From Oceaniferula marina (GTDB taxonomy: Bacteria; Verrucomicrobiota; Verrucomicrobiia; Verrucomicrobiales; Akkermansiaceae): a DNA stretch of 64,000 nucleotides. The notes under the pieces are model-generated. The model saw only the letters and a list, made by a program, of their open reading frames with translations, did not search any database and was not told the DNA's origin. The DNA is taken from contig NZ_JACBAZ010000004.1 in NCBI RefSeq assembly GCF_013391475.1, positions 721,940-785,939 on the forward strand. Reading direction: 5' to 3'. The position numbers and the translations under genes are program-made. This document shows positions 26,821 through 35,393 of this stretch, piece after piece; position 1 is the stretch's first letter; every line of letters starts with the position of its first letter.

Positions 26821-29181
26821 TTATTTCAATGGGCGAATACCCGCGGACTTCTTAATGTCTTCGATCGTTTTCGCCGCATCGTTCACGGGGTCGGATGTGT
26901 TAAAATCCCAGAGGTCGACCAGATTTTCCGGAGATGGATCTTCTTCAGCCTTTGCAGCAAGCGTGCTGAGGTTTCCCGGTGTCAGCGCTTTGGCATATAA
27001 ACGGACCTCATCTATCAAGCCATTGAACCGATAGCCCTTATCGGGGCGTTGACCTATCACCAAAGCGCCAGAACCAGACTTACGCTGCTTACCGATGGTT
27101 TTTTTACCCGACACCTGACCATCGACATAAAGAACGAGCTCAGATCCGTTATAACTCATCGCCAGGTGATGCCACTTCCCTTGAACCAGCTTCTTCTTTT
27201 CTCCCATTGATACCGTATGTTTATTTGCCCGGCCTCCCCCGATGTTTAGGTATGCAACCGCTCGATCACCTATCGTTCCAAGACCGAAATTCCCCTCAGC
27301 CCAATCGTTTTTGTTTTTTCCGACAATCCACTGAACTTCTTCCTTTTTCCTTTTTTCGTCAAATTTCACCCATCCCATGAGGGTAAAAACGGAGGGATCC
27401 AAATGAGCCGCGTGATTCACTTTTTTAGCCGCGCCACCAGCCCACGCCTTTCCTAATTTGCCTTTCGCCAATTGATACCCTTGAGAATCTCCACCAAAAT
27501 AATTGTCTTTCCAAACGTGCCATGACGGCTTGTTACGGTTATGGCGCACTGACCTTCCAGCCGTCCCGTAAATCACATTGCCTTCGATTAAAAAACCGTC
27601 GGATGCTTCATCGAGAAATAGCCCATTGTTAGGGGACGCATGCGCATAGGGACCGCGCTTTACACCATGAATATGATTGAAGCGAATAGTTGTTTCCGGA
27701 ATAATCCCCAAACTATAAAATGCACCACCATCTGAAACTTCCCGCATCACATCGTGTACGTGATTATGTTCAATATGGTAGGAATGAGCTGCGCTAGGAT
27801 CGTGAGTCCACACCCAACCGATACTAATGCCGCTGTAAGGAAGCTGCTCAATTTCATTATGCATAATGCGGGTATTCCGAGCAATACCACCCCATACACC
27901 ACAAGCCCCTAAATAGGTCTGCCCGGCATGATAAATATGACTGTCTGTCAGGCTTGTATTTTTAGGGCATATTTTTTCATCATTATGTCCACCAACCCCA
28001 AATCCATTGGCACCGGTGTCATAGATTTTACAACGAGACACACTCACGCCATCCGAACCATTTTTCACTTCGATCCCGCCAGCTCCGGCATGCCTGACCA
28101 CACAGTGAGAAAACTGGCAGTTTTTGGCATATTCCACCTCAACCATACTGGGAAGCCCGTTCCATTTACCATCGTGGTATTTCTTTTTGGTATCGGTATC
28201 CCAATACTGGAATGCGGCCTGTCGTCCATGATGGCCCTGTTCGGGTAGAAGGTAATTGCTATGCTCTATGATGATGTTTTCAAAACGAATAAACTGAACT
28301 GGCTTTTCCTGGGTACCCTGGAGTTGTAAACAGTGAGTCAACCGAGGAGCAAGCACCTCTGATTGATTAGGATTTTTGCCGTCGATGGGTTGATAATACA
28401 ATTCTCCAGACTTCCGGTTGAGATACCACTCACCTGCAACATCCAGAAACTCGAGAGCATTTTCAAACCAATAATACGTGCCTCGTCTAGGACGATTGGA
28501 TCCACGGTAATTGACATGGGGAGGCTTCAGCCACACCTTCCCGGTGGCGGGGTCAACCCGATCCACTTTTTTATGGAAACTGGCCCAGTTCTTAATCACT
28601 CCAATTTCCACATCCTGCATATTTTTCCATTGTTGGAGATCTTTGGCTTCAACTTGGATCGTTTGCTCTTTGCCATCCTTACTATGCCCAGCGCCTAGAA
28701 CCTTACGTGCGTAATGTTTCTCGGAACGATTGGGCGTCCGAGCCCGGATAGCGCGCTTGCCATCGACATACAGATCACGGAAATTCCATTTGCCGGCGGC
28801 AACGTCAGGCAACTTGGTTTTCCACACCCCGTCTTGTGCAACCTCCCACCCGGAAATGACTTTGCCACCACTCAAGCTGACAACACCTTGTCCTCTCCAT
28901 GTCACGGGTGCATGCGCTGAACCGCTGTCAGCAGCTTCGAAGGTGAGAGCTTGAGGCAAGCGATACACACCGGCACCAACCAACACCGTAACAGCTTCAG
29001 TCGGTGCCGACACCCGAGAGCTTCGCACCAAGACCTGAGCTCGATGCAATGAACGCACTTTACTGGATGCCGTTCCTGCATTGCGATCATCTCCGCTTGG
29101 AGAAACATGAATCGTTTTTGCCGATGCCGCGCTAATAAGGCTGAGCACCAGCAAGCTGCTCAAATTGTGTTTGATCATCAT
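26821..29181 (-). CDS. Exported beta-helix protein with C-terminal LamG domain
   Basis: This 786-residue protein is the first gene of the four-gene minus-strand operon. A signal peptide covers about residues 1-21. The beta-helix part (about 22-590) begins HVSPSGDDRNAGTASSKVRS and has GAGVYRLPQALTFEAADSGS and SLSGGKVISGW, the same opening as its two relatives in this locus. SDGGAFYSLGIIPETTIRFN (about 486-505) matches their DGG.fY block. Residues about 600-750 form a LamG/concanavalin A-like sugar-binding domain (FTLMGWVKFDEK, GKWHHLAMSYNGSELVLYVDG, FNGLIDEVRLYAKAL). A TGGGACAAAT site lies 115 bases upstream. It is probably an extracellular glycosidase (GH141-like) or lyase whose substrate is carried in by the symporter encoded downstream. 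Confidence 0.8.
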   Translation of the reverse strand: MMIKHNLSSLLVLSLISAASAKTIHVSPSGDDRNAGTASSKVRSLHRAQVLVRSSRVSAPTEAVTVLVGAGVYRLPQALTFEAADSGSAHAPVTWRGQGVVSLSGGKVISGWEVAQDGVWKTKLPDVAAGKWNFRDLYVDGKRAIRARTPNRSEKHYARKVLGAGHSKDGKEQTIQVEAKDLQQWKNMQDVEIGVIKNWASFHKKVDRVDPATGKVWLKPPHVNYRGSNRPRRGTYYWFENALEFLDVAGEWYLNRKSGELYYQPIDGKNPNQSEVLAPRLTHCLQLQGTQEKPVQFIRFENIIIEHSNYLLPEQGHHGRQAAFQYWDTDTKKKYHDGKWNGLPSMVEVEYAKNCQFSHCVVRHAGAGGIEVKNGSDGVSVSRCKIYDTGANGFGVGGHNDEKICPKNTSLTDSHIYHAGQTYLGACGVWGGIARNTRIMHNEIEQLPYSGISIGWVWTHDPSAAHSYHIEHNHVHDVMREVSDGGAFYSLGIIPETTIRFNHIHGVKRGPYAHASPNNGLFLDEASDGFLIEGNVIYGTAGRSVRHNRNKPSWHVWKDNYFGGDSQGYQLAKGKLGKAWAGGAAKKVNHAAHLDPSVFTLMGWVKFDEKRKKEEVQWIVGKNKNDWAEGNFGLGTIGDRAVAYLNIGGGRANKHTVSMGEKKKLVQGKWHHLAMSYNGSELVLYVDGQVSGKKTIGKQRKSGSGALVIGQRPDKGYRFNGLIDEVRLYAKALTPGNLSTLAAKAEEDPSPENLVDLWDFNTSDPVNDAAKTIEDIKKSAGIRPLK

Positions 29182-29295
29182 ATTTATATTGTCAATGAAC
29201 CGCTCATAACGACCTTGAGTAACAAGGCCTCTATCAGAGGCGATGTAATAGTGTGTATATTAGTCATCAGCCTCTATTTCACAATGTCAGAGATT

Positions 29296-29310
29296 TGTCT
29301 ATTTGTCCCA
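29296..29310 (-). promoter_or_regulatory. TGGGACAAATAGACA regulatory motif, site 3
   Basis: On the minus strand the sequence is TGGGACAAATAGACA, 115 bases before the start of the beta-helix/LamG gene and hence of the whole operon down to 20348. It matches sites 1 and 4 in 14 of 15 bases. A small palindrome GCCTCT-N3-AGAGGC (29227-29241) lies between it and the start codon. Confidence 0.6.
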
Positions 29311-29388
29311 CCATGAACTGATTGTATGAACCCCGCGAAGGGGCTTCCCCCCCAAGTCGGTGCGCCCTGCCGGGCACACCAAACAAAA

Positions 29389-29417
29389 CGCCAGAGTAGG
29401 TCTCCCCACTCTGGCGT
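29389..29417 (-). terminator. Rho-independent terminator after purH
   Basis: On the minus strand ACGCCAGAGT (29417-29408) pairs with ACTCTGGCGT (29398-29389) and is followed by TTTGTTTGG. It lies 26 bases after the purH stop, so it separates purH from the beta-helix operon, which is transcribed in the same direction. Confidence 0.8.
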
Positions 29418-29442
29418 ATCAAATCCTATGTATTGTTGAGCT

Positions 29443-30987
29443 TTAGTGTCTGAAGTGGCGGTGCCCGGTAAAGACCATCGCAATACCGGCAGCATCCGCA
29501 GCCGCAATGACTTCTTCATCACGAATCGATCCTCCCGGCTGGATACATGCGGTGGCACCGGCATCAATCGCCGTTTGCAATCCGTCAGCAAAAGGAAGCA
29601 TGGCATCCGATGCCATCACAGAGCCCTGCAGAGACAATCCGGCCTCCTTTGACTTCCAGACCGCAATCCGGGAAGAATCCACCCGACTCATCTGTCCGGC
29701 ACCAATACCAAGTGTCCGATCGGCTCCACAGTAAACGATGGCATTCGACTTCACGTGTTTCACCACGCGCCAACCAAAGCGCATCGCCCTCATTTCATCC
29801 CCTGTTGGTGGACGTTTGGTCACCACGCGCTCTTCCAAGTTATCGAGGCCGAGCACGGTGTGATCTCTACCCATAACCATCATGCCACCCGGTGCGGAGC
29901 GGACAACAGGAGCTTTACGCACGCCTTCCCAGGCATCCACGTTCAACTTGATTAAGCGAAGATTCTTCTTCTTTTGAAGGATCGCGCGCGCTTCCGGGTC
30001 AAAGCCCGGGGCGATAATCACATCGGTAAAAATCGTAGAAATGATCCGCGCCAGACCTTCGGTCAGTGGCCGATTGCAAACAATCACCCCGCCAAATGGA
30101 GCCTGGGTATCCGTTTCGTATGCCAGTTTCCAGGCCTTGCGTAAATCCTCATCGTCCTGTCCGACACCGCAGGGGTTGGTATGCTTGAGAATCCCCACCG
30201 TTGGGCGGACAAAATCCGTGATCAGATCGGATGCAGCCTCAATATCCAGAATATTGGTGTAGCTCAGCTCCTTACCCTGAAGCTGGGTAAAGACATCGCT
30301 GAAATTACCATAAAGGGTGGTCGCTTGATGAGGGTTGTCGCCGTAGCGGAGCTCGCGGTCGAGTGGTAGGCTAATGGTCAGGTGGGAGCGTGTGCTCTCA
30401 CCCGCTTGGGAAAGGTAATTGGTGATCGCCGTATCGTAACTCGAAGTGCGTAAAAACACCTTCACAGCGAGTTCCTCACGTAGTTTGAAGGACGTATCAC
30501 CATCATGCTGCTTCATTTCGTCCAAAACCCGATCATAATCCTTGGGGCAAGTCACCACGGTGACACTCTGGTAGTTTTTGGCCGCGCTACGCAGCATGGA
30601 TGGACCTCCGATGTCGATATTTTCAATCGCTTCGTCAAGCGTTACACCATCCTTGGCAATCGTCTCTTCAAAGGGGTATAAATTCACAACCACCAAATCG
30701 ATGGGAGGAATGTCGTTTTGTTTCGCTTGCTTTAAGTGAGCCTCATCATCCCGCTTATGGAGCAAACCACCATGCACCTTGGGGTGCAGGGTTTTGACCC
30801 GACCTTCAAACAGTTCAGGAGCCCCGGTGAAGTCGGATACATCGAGAACCGGTAGTCCGGCATCGCGGAGGGCCTTTGAGGTCCCCCCCGTGGAAAGAAG
30901 CTCGACACCCAGATCAACCAAACCTTTGGCAAAGTCGATCAGGCCGGATTTATCGGAAACAGAGAGAAGTGCACGTTGAATAGCCAT
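29443..30987 (-). CDS. purH: Bifunctional AICAR formyltransferase / IMP cyclohydrolase
   Basis: A 514-residue protein of normal PurH length that carries out the last two steps of purine synthesis, formylating AICAR and closing the ring to IMP, in the cytoplasm. The N-terminal MGS-like cyclohydrolase domain (about 1-140) opens MAIQRALLSVSDKSGLIDFA and has LLSTGGTSKALRDAG and GRVKTLHPKVHGGLL. The transformylase part has RYGDNPHQATTLYG and ILKHTNPCGVGQ, which holds the catalytic Lys-His pair. The C-terminus is IAMVFTGHRHFRH. It stands alone, with its own terminator downstream. Confidence 0.97.
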   Translation of the reverse strand: MAIQRALLSVSDKSGLIDFAKGLVDLGVELLSTGGTSKALRDAGLPVLDVSDFTGAPELFEGRVKTLHPKVHGGLLHKRDDEAHLKQAKQNDIPPIDLVVVNLYPFEETIAKDGVTLDEAIENIDIGGPSMLRSAAKNYQSVTVVTCPKDYDRVLDEMKQHDGDTSFKLREELAVKVFLRTSSYDTAITNYLSQAGESTRSHLTISLPLDRELRYGDNPHQATTLYGNFSDVFTQLQGKELSYTNILDIEAASDLITDFVRPTVGILKHTNPCGVGQDDEDLRKAWKLAYETDTQAPFGGVIVCNRPLTEGLARIISTIFTDVIIAPGFDPEARAILQKKKNLRLIKLNVDAWEGVRKAPVVRSAPGGMMVMGRDHTVLGLDNLEERVVTKRPPTGDEMRAMRFGWRVVKHVKSNAIVYCGADRTLGIGAGQMSRVDSSRIAVWKSKEAGLSLQGSVMASDAMLPFADGLQTAIDAGATACIQPGGSIRDEEVIAAADAAGIAMVFTGHRHFRH

Positions 30988-31071
30988 AATACAATCACCC
31001 GGAAATGGGCCCCACCCAACTAGCGTCCCCGCCCCCCCGGGGCAAGCGGAATGTGAAACAATCCTGACCGC

Positions 31072-31350
31072 ATGCGCCCATCAGCCTTCATTTTTGCGGC
31101 TTTCAACCAAGCAAGGACCCTTAGATTCAAGGCAACAATTAAAGGAACCAAGAATACACCGAAGCACAAACAGCCTCCTCTTTATACCACAACAGGACGC
31201 AAAGGGGATGTCTGCGAACTCGATACGCTCAACCCGGGCAGAATTGTGGTCACCGATGAAGGCCCACCTATTCCTAAACCGAGAACCGTTTCCCTGATGG
31301 CACTTGGTCTACTCGCCAGTTGGAAACGACATCGATCAGATAAGCAGTGA
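31072..31350 (+). pseudogene. Probable remnant of a PEP-CTERM gene
   Basis: A 92-codon frame ends in GPPIPKPRTVSLMALGLLASWKRHRSDKQ. The run 'P-x-P, hydrophobic segment, basic end' is the layout of a PEP-CTERM sorting signal with Glu changed to Lys. The first 60 residues look like no exported protein: there is no signal peptide and no compact fold is visible. I read it as the decayed 3' end of a PEP-CTERM gene, read in a chance extended frame, in the 400-base gap between purH and the metal transporter operon. It could also be a non-coding frame. Confidence 0.35.
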
Positions 31351-31388
31351 TCAAAACCAGATCCTCGCTCTCTGATAACCCAGAGGCA

Positions 31389-32348
31389 TCAGTCTCTGGG
31401 TTGGCTATTCGTTGCTTGATCCAAACCTTGTTCCGATTGATCTGGCTCTTCCGCCATCCATTTCCAGATCACCCCGTCTACAGGGCCAAGCAGCCAGGCG
31501 AGGACCAGTAAAATGCCACCACTGACCACCACCGATGCCGACATATTGGTATTTAACCACACATGCAAATAAAGACCTCCGATAGCAGACAACAGTGCGT
31601 GGATGGCGGCAAGGACCATCATGATCCTGATTCGGTGGGTACACAGATACGCTGTAGCTCCGGGTAGCACCAGGAGTGCAATCACCAGGATCGCGCCCAC
31701 CGATTGAAAAGCAGCCACCACCACCATCGAAGTTGTCAGCATCAGACCGTAATGAACCAAGGCCGGGCGATACCCCAAAGATGCAGCCAAACCCGCATCA
31801 AAGGAACTAAGCAGCAACACCCGGAAAAAAAAGGCCATCAACAACTGCGCCGCCACCGCCACAGCGGCCATCACCACCACCAGCCCGGGCCACGCCAGCC
31901 CAAAGCATGTCACCGTATCCTCTTCGAGCAGCAGCCCGAGCCTGCCGTGCAGCACACAGTCCAAGTCCAGATCCACATGCTGCCCCAACATGGTTTCCAT
32001 CATTACCACGCCCAAGGCAAATAAGGCGGTAAATGAAATACCGGTAGCAGCGTCCTGCTTCACCCTCGTCCACTTGTGGACCAACTCAATCAGAACAGTA
32101 GCCAGCAAGCCGGCCAAGCCCGCACCGATGATTAACCAAGGTGACGCCAAATCTCCGGTTAAAAGAAAAGCCAGCACCACACCGGGAAAAACCGAATGGC
32201 TAATCGCATCTCCGGTCAGGGACATCCGCCTCAACATCAAAAACGATCCGAGCTGTGAGCAAGGAAGCGCCACAAAAAAGGCCATCAGCACCAGCCACAA
32301 GGCTCCGATACCAAACACCTCCCATGGTTGGTTTAAATACACACTCAT
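31389..32348 (-). CDS. Metal ABC transporter permease (TroD/MntB type)
   Basis: A 319-residue membrane protein of the ABC-3 family, with about eight to nine hydrophobic helices. LRRMSLTGDAISHSVFPGVVLAFLLTG is the signature of Mn/Zn/Fe permeases of the Tro/Znu/Mnt group (TroD-like). ATGISFTALFALGVVMMETM and GAILVIALLVLPGATAYL are further family blocks. It is the last gene of the operon; its start overlaps the stop of the preceding permease gene as ATGA, so the two are translated together. It would form a heterodimeric channel with that permease. A hairpin (31377-31402) covers its stop codon. Confidence 0.92.
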   Translation of the reverse strand: MSVYLNQPWEVFGIGALWLVLMAFFVALPCSQLGSFLMLRRMSLTGDAISHSVFPGVVLAFLLTGDLASPWLIIGAGLAGLLATVLIELVHKWTRVKQDAATGISFTALFALGVVMMETMLGQHVDLDLDCVLHGRLGLLLEEDTVTCFGLAWPGLVVVMAAVAVAAQLLMAFFFRVLLLSSFDAGLAASLGYRPALVHYGLMLTTSMVVVAAFQSVGAILVIALLVLPGATAYLCTHRIRIMMVLAAIHALLSAIGGLYLHVWLNTNMSASVVVSGGILLVLAWLLGPVDGVIWKWMAEEPDQSEQGLDQATNSQPRD

Positions 32349-33667
32349 AGCGGCAAGCTCCCGGTTGGATACCCGGCATCCACTCGAGGTATCGGTCTCC
32401 CATGAGGATCCAATTTAGGAAAATCGAGATCCTTCTCCAGCTGGCGGATCATCGACGGCCCCAAAAGATGCTCAATTTTTTCCGCATCTTCATGCACATG
32501 GTCATCTGCATAGTTGGCTTCTCGGGTCAAATAAAGCTCCCAGAGGCGATGGTTTCTCACCAACTCCATCGCCCGCCTCCACCCTGAATCCGTTAAGCTC
32601 AAGGAACGTTTGTCCTCAGAAAACAAAATCAGGCTTTGGCGCTGTAACCCTTCACAGGTGAGGTGCACATGGTCTTCCGCTTCCTTTCTCTTGGACGCAA
32701 TCATCATCACACTCACATCACGATGACTGAACCCTTCTTCCTCAAGAATGTGGTAGATCGTTTTCAGGGTATTTTCCCTGCGTATCAATCGCCGCCTACG
32801 CGCCAGACGCAAACTTTTGGCCAATACCCCGTGCCTGGGGGCGCAGAGGTAGACCAAAACAAACACCCCACTGGCCGCCAGAGTCATCACCGGCCCGGTC
32901 GGCATCCGACTCATAGAAGTCGACATCCAAGCCCCGATCACCCCGCTGAGAATCCCCAGCAACATGGATAACAGCAACATCCGATCAAAACGATCGGTCA
33001 GTAGATACGCAGAGGCCGCTGGCGTAATTAACATCGCCGATACCAAAACCACGCCGACAGCTTGTAAGGAGACGACAACCGCGAAGGTCAACAAAGTATA
33101 AAACAGAAACTCCAAACACCATGTCGGAAAACCTAAGGCCCGACCAAACCCCGGATCAAAACTCATCACCAACAACGGTCGCCGCATCGTCACCACCATT
33201 ACGGAAATCAACACCACCGACACCAGCATCATCTTCAGGTCATTGCCATCAATCGAACCAATATTTCCAAATAAAAAATGCATCACCCCCACCGTCTCAG
33301 ACTGAAACTTCGATTGCCACACCAGCCCCAAAGCAAAAAACAATGCTAAAACACAAGCGAGACAAGCATCTGGCTTTAACCGCGTTGTGCGCTCCAAGAC
33401 CCGCACCACTCCCACACCGCAAAGACCAGCCATAACAGCACATGCTAGGATCAGTGCCAAATTACGATCGGGACTATACACCAGCCCTGCCACGACCCCG
33501 GGAAGAACCGCATGAGAAATGGCATCCCCCATCAAAGCCTCTCGCCGCAAGACGACAAAACACCCTAACAATCCGCAACCCACCCCCAAGAGAACAGCCG
33601 CCATCCATGCCTTCCCGACAGATGAGGCGGGAATCAAGCTCTCCAAGATTTCCAAAATCAGACTCAT
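32345..33667 (-). CDS. Metal ABC permease fused to a DtxR-type sensor domain
   Basis: A 440-residue protein in two parts. Residues 1-280 are an ABC-3 permease (TroC-like: LRREALMGDAISHAVLPGVVAGL, later GVVLVSAMLITPAASAYLLTD). Residues about 296-430 are a DtxR/MntR-type winged helix plus metal-binding and dimerization domain: LKTIYHILEEEGF, DHVHLTCEGLQRQSLI, LSLTDSGWRRAMELVRNHRLWELYL, VHEDAEKIEHLL, ending DPHGRPIP. Residues matching the metal ligands of MntR are kept (His373, Glu396, Glu399, His400). In Treponema the regulator TroR is a separate protein in the tro operon; here it is tethered to the membrane protein. Whether the domain binds DNA, gates transport, or both, is unknown. Starts and stops overlap as ATGA on both sides. 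Confidence 0.9.
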   Translation of the reverse strand: MSLILEILESLIPASSVGKAWMAAVLLGVGCGLLGCFVVLRREALMGDAISHAVLPGVVAGLVYSPDRNLALILACAVMAGLCGVGVVRVLERTTRLKPDACLACVLALFFALGLVWQSKFQSETVGVMHFLFGNIGSIDGNDLKMMLVSVVLISVMVVTMRRPLLVMSFDPGFGRALGFPTWCLEFLFYTLLTFAVVVSLQAVGVVLVSAMLITPAASAYLLTDRFDRMLLLSMLLGILSGVIGAWMSTSMSRMPTGPVMTLAASGVFVLVYLCAPRHGVLAKSLRLARRRRLIRRENTLKTIYHILEEEGFSHRDVSVMMIASKRKEAEDHVHLTCEGLQRQSLILFSEDKRSLSLTDSGWRRAMELVRNHRLWELYLTREANYADDHVHEDAEKIEHLLGPSMIRQLEKDLDFPKLDPHGRPIPRVDAGYPTGSLPL

Positions 33668-34458
33668 CGGTTTCCGTTTTCTTCCGCCATTTTCGCAGCA
33701 CGGTCCGCAACTTCACTCAACAAGGTCAGACGCCCTCCATAGGTCTTTTGCAGCAACTCGGGAGTGAACACTTCCTCGGTTCGGCCATAAGCTAACAAGC
33801 GCATATTGAGCAACATCAAGCGATCAAAGTAATCGCTTGCGGTCTGTAAATCGTGGTGCACCACCAGAACCGTTTTTCCCTCTGCCCGCATCTCCTTGAG
33901 GAGAGTCACTATCGCAGCTTCCGTCGCGGCATCCACCCCGACAAAGGGCTCGTCCATCAAATACAAATCACTGTTCTGTGCCAGAGCCCGGGCTAAAAAG
34001 ACCCGCTGCTGCTGTCCCCCGCTCAAATTGCCAATCTGTCGGTTGGCGTACGGCAACATCCCAATCTTATCCAAGGCTTCGTGCGCCCTTCGTTTTTCCT
34101 CTTTCCCGGGCCTACGAAACCAGCCGAGGCGCCCGTAGGTCCCCATCATCACCACATCCATCACCGTCACCGGAAAATCCCAATCCACGCTTTCGCGCTG
34201 CGGCACATAACCCACCCGATGGATGTTCTGCTTGAGCGACTTGCCAAACACCTTCACCCACCCTCCCGATGAAGGAATCACGCCCATGATCGATTTAATC
34301 AAGGTCGATTTCCCGGCACCGTTTGGTCCAATCAATCCAACCAGGCTGCCTTCGGGGATGGCAACATCCACCCCATACAGCACTGGCCGTTTGTGGTACG
34401 TCACGGTCAGATCGTGGGTCTCAAGAGCTGGAATAAAAGCTTCAGGGCTTGGCTTCAT
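33664..34458 (-). CDS. Metal ABC transporter ATP-binding protein (TroB/MntA type)
   Basis: A 264-residue ABC ATPase that powers metal import with the two downstream permeases. It has Walker A GPNGAGKSTL (about residues 43-52), the Q-loop region YVPQRESVDWDFPVTVMDVV, signature LSGGQQQRVFLARALAQ, Walker B LYLMDEPFVGVD and the switch His in VVHHDLQ. The phrase 'RESVDWDFPVTV.DVV..G' is characteristic of the Mn/Zn/Fe group. Its stop overlaps the start of the permease-DtxR gene (ATGA). It follows the outer-membrane protein gene by 15 bases. No gene for a metal-binding lipoprotein (TroA/ZnuA) is present in this operon. Confidence 0.95.
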   Translation of the reverse strand: MKPSPEAFIPALETHDLTVTYHKRPVLYGVDVAIPEGSLVGLIGPNGAGKSTLIKSIMGVIPSSGGWVKVFGKSLKQNIHRVGYVPQRESVDWDFPVTVMDVVMMGTYGRLGWFRRPGKEEKRRAHEALDKIGMLPYANRQIGNLSGGQQQRVFLARALAQNSDLYLMDEPFVGVDAATEAAIVTLLKEMRAEGKTVLVVHHDLQTASDYFDRLMLLNMRLLAYGRTEEVFTPELLQKTYGGRLTLLSEVADRAAKMAEENGNR

Positions 34459-34473
34459 CAGTCATGTGTGAGG

Positions 34474-35286
34474 TTAAAATTTAACCGTAAATCCGGTAAA
34501 GGTATTCAAGTCCTCGGCATCGTCGTTGAGTCCAAGGACCAGCCCGACATCCCACTGAAATAAGTCTGTGAATGCCCAGGTCACCCCGCCGCTCGCGTAG
34601 GCTTCGTAAGGATGGTCACCCGCTACGCCCAAGTATTCCAAATACACACCCAGCTGCTCCGTCACATCGTAGCCAATCACCGCCGTGTGCAAAAAATCCA
34701 TATCATAATCCCGGTCCTCGTCATCCCACACATAGGCAAACTCAGCCTGTAAGCCAAAGCCCACCCCCTCACAAACATTCATGGCCCAGGGGAAAATCAC
34801 CCCTCCCTCCCACTTGTCATGGCTGACATCCGTGCCACTCGGCATGTTAAGGTAGGGAAAGACTGCCATCGCCGTATCGCCCCCGTCATTCCCCCAGAGG
34901 TTCCACTTCAAACGCAAGGTCAGGTCGCCCATGCCCTCATTGACCTCCGTCTGCCCCTGGAATCTCGTCTTTTCATAAACATACGGCACCACCACCAGCT
35001 GCAGATCCATCGAATCATTCAATCCATACTTCAGATTGGTCTCCCCCCAGGTCCAGGCGTCCTGCTTCACCCCATCACTACGATCACGAGAGTATCCCAA
35101 GACACTCGATTCTATCTGAAAATGCCCTGCATCCACCGTGCGAGGACTCTCCGTCGCGTCCGGCCGATCCGCTTCCAAAGGCCGTAATGCGATCCTCTTT
35201 TGTTCAGGCTCCAGATGGACTTCACCCGCCCAGACCGAGCTCATAACAACTTGCATTCCTACGATCACCCCTATCGATTTCGTCAT
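34474..35286 (-). CDS. Probable outer-membrane channel protein, head of metal operon
   Basis: A 270-residue exported protein (signal peptide about 1-20: MTKSIGVIVGMQVVMSSVWAGE). The rest has the alternating pattern of a beta-barrel, ending in Phe (TGFTVKF) as outer-membrane barrels do. ADRPDATESPRTVDAGHFQIES, GETNLKYGLNDSMDLQLVVVPY and GMGDLTLRLKWNL match the family named after MetA of phenol degradation (PF13557, often annotated 'transporter'). Being first in the operon, 15 bases before the ATPase gene, it may let metal or a metal complex through the outer membrane; this is inference. A perfect palindrome lies 39 bases before its start. Confidence 0.75.
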   Translation of the reverse strand: MTKSIGVIVGMQVVMSSVWAGEVHLEPEQKRIALRPLEADRPDATESPRTVDAGHFQIESSVLGYSRDRSDGVKQDAWTWGETNLKYGLNDSMDLQLVVVPYVYEKTRFQGQTEVNEGMGDLTLRLKWNLWGNDGGDTAMAVFPYLNMPSGTDVSHDKWEGGVIFPWAMNVCEGVGFGLQAEFAYVWDDEDRDYDMDFLHTAVIGYDVTEQLGVYLEYLGVAGDHPYEAYASGGVTWAFTDLFQWDVGLVLGLNDDAEDLNTFTGFTVKF

Positions 35287-35324
35287 GGCGTGGATGTAGT
35301 CGAGAGGAGAACGAGCGTCAACCT

Positions 35325-35346
35325 AAAATTAGCCAAGGCTAATTTT
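35325..35346. promoter_or_regulatory. DtxR/MntR-type operator palindrome of the metal operon
   Basis: AAAATTAGCC, two bases, then GGCTAATTTT: a perfect 10+10 inverted repeat. Size, A/T-rich flanks and GCC/GGC core are those of operators of DtxR/MntR/TroR-family repressors. It starts 39 bases before the first gene of the metal operon, and an AT-rich -10-like TAAAAT overlaps it on the minus strand, so binding would block transcription. The protein that binds it may be the sensor domain fused to the permease or an unlinked regulator. Confidence 0.75.
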
Positions 35347-35393
35347 AATAATCAAAGCTTATCCCAAACATGGCAATGAGAGAGCGATGACTG

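Noticed and set aside
31377..31402. Hairpin AACCCAGAG/CTCTGGGTT at the end of the metal permease gene, as a terminator
   Set aside because: The stem is good, but neither strand has a T tract after it and it spans the stop codon. It may slow transcription, but I cannot support a terminator call.
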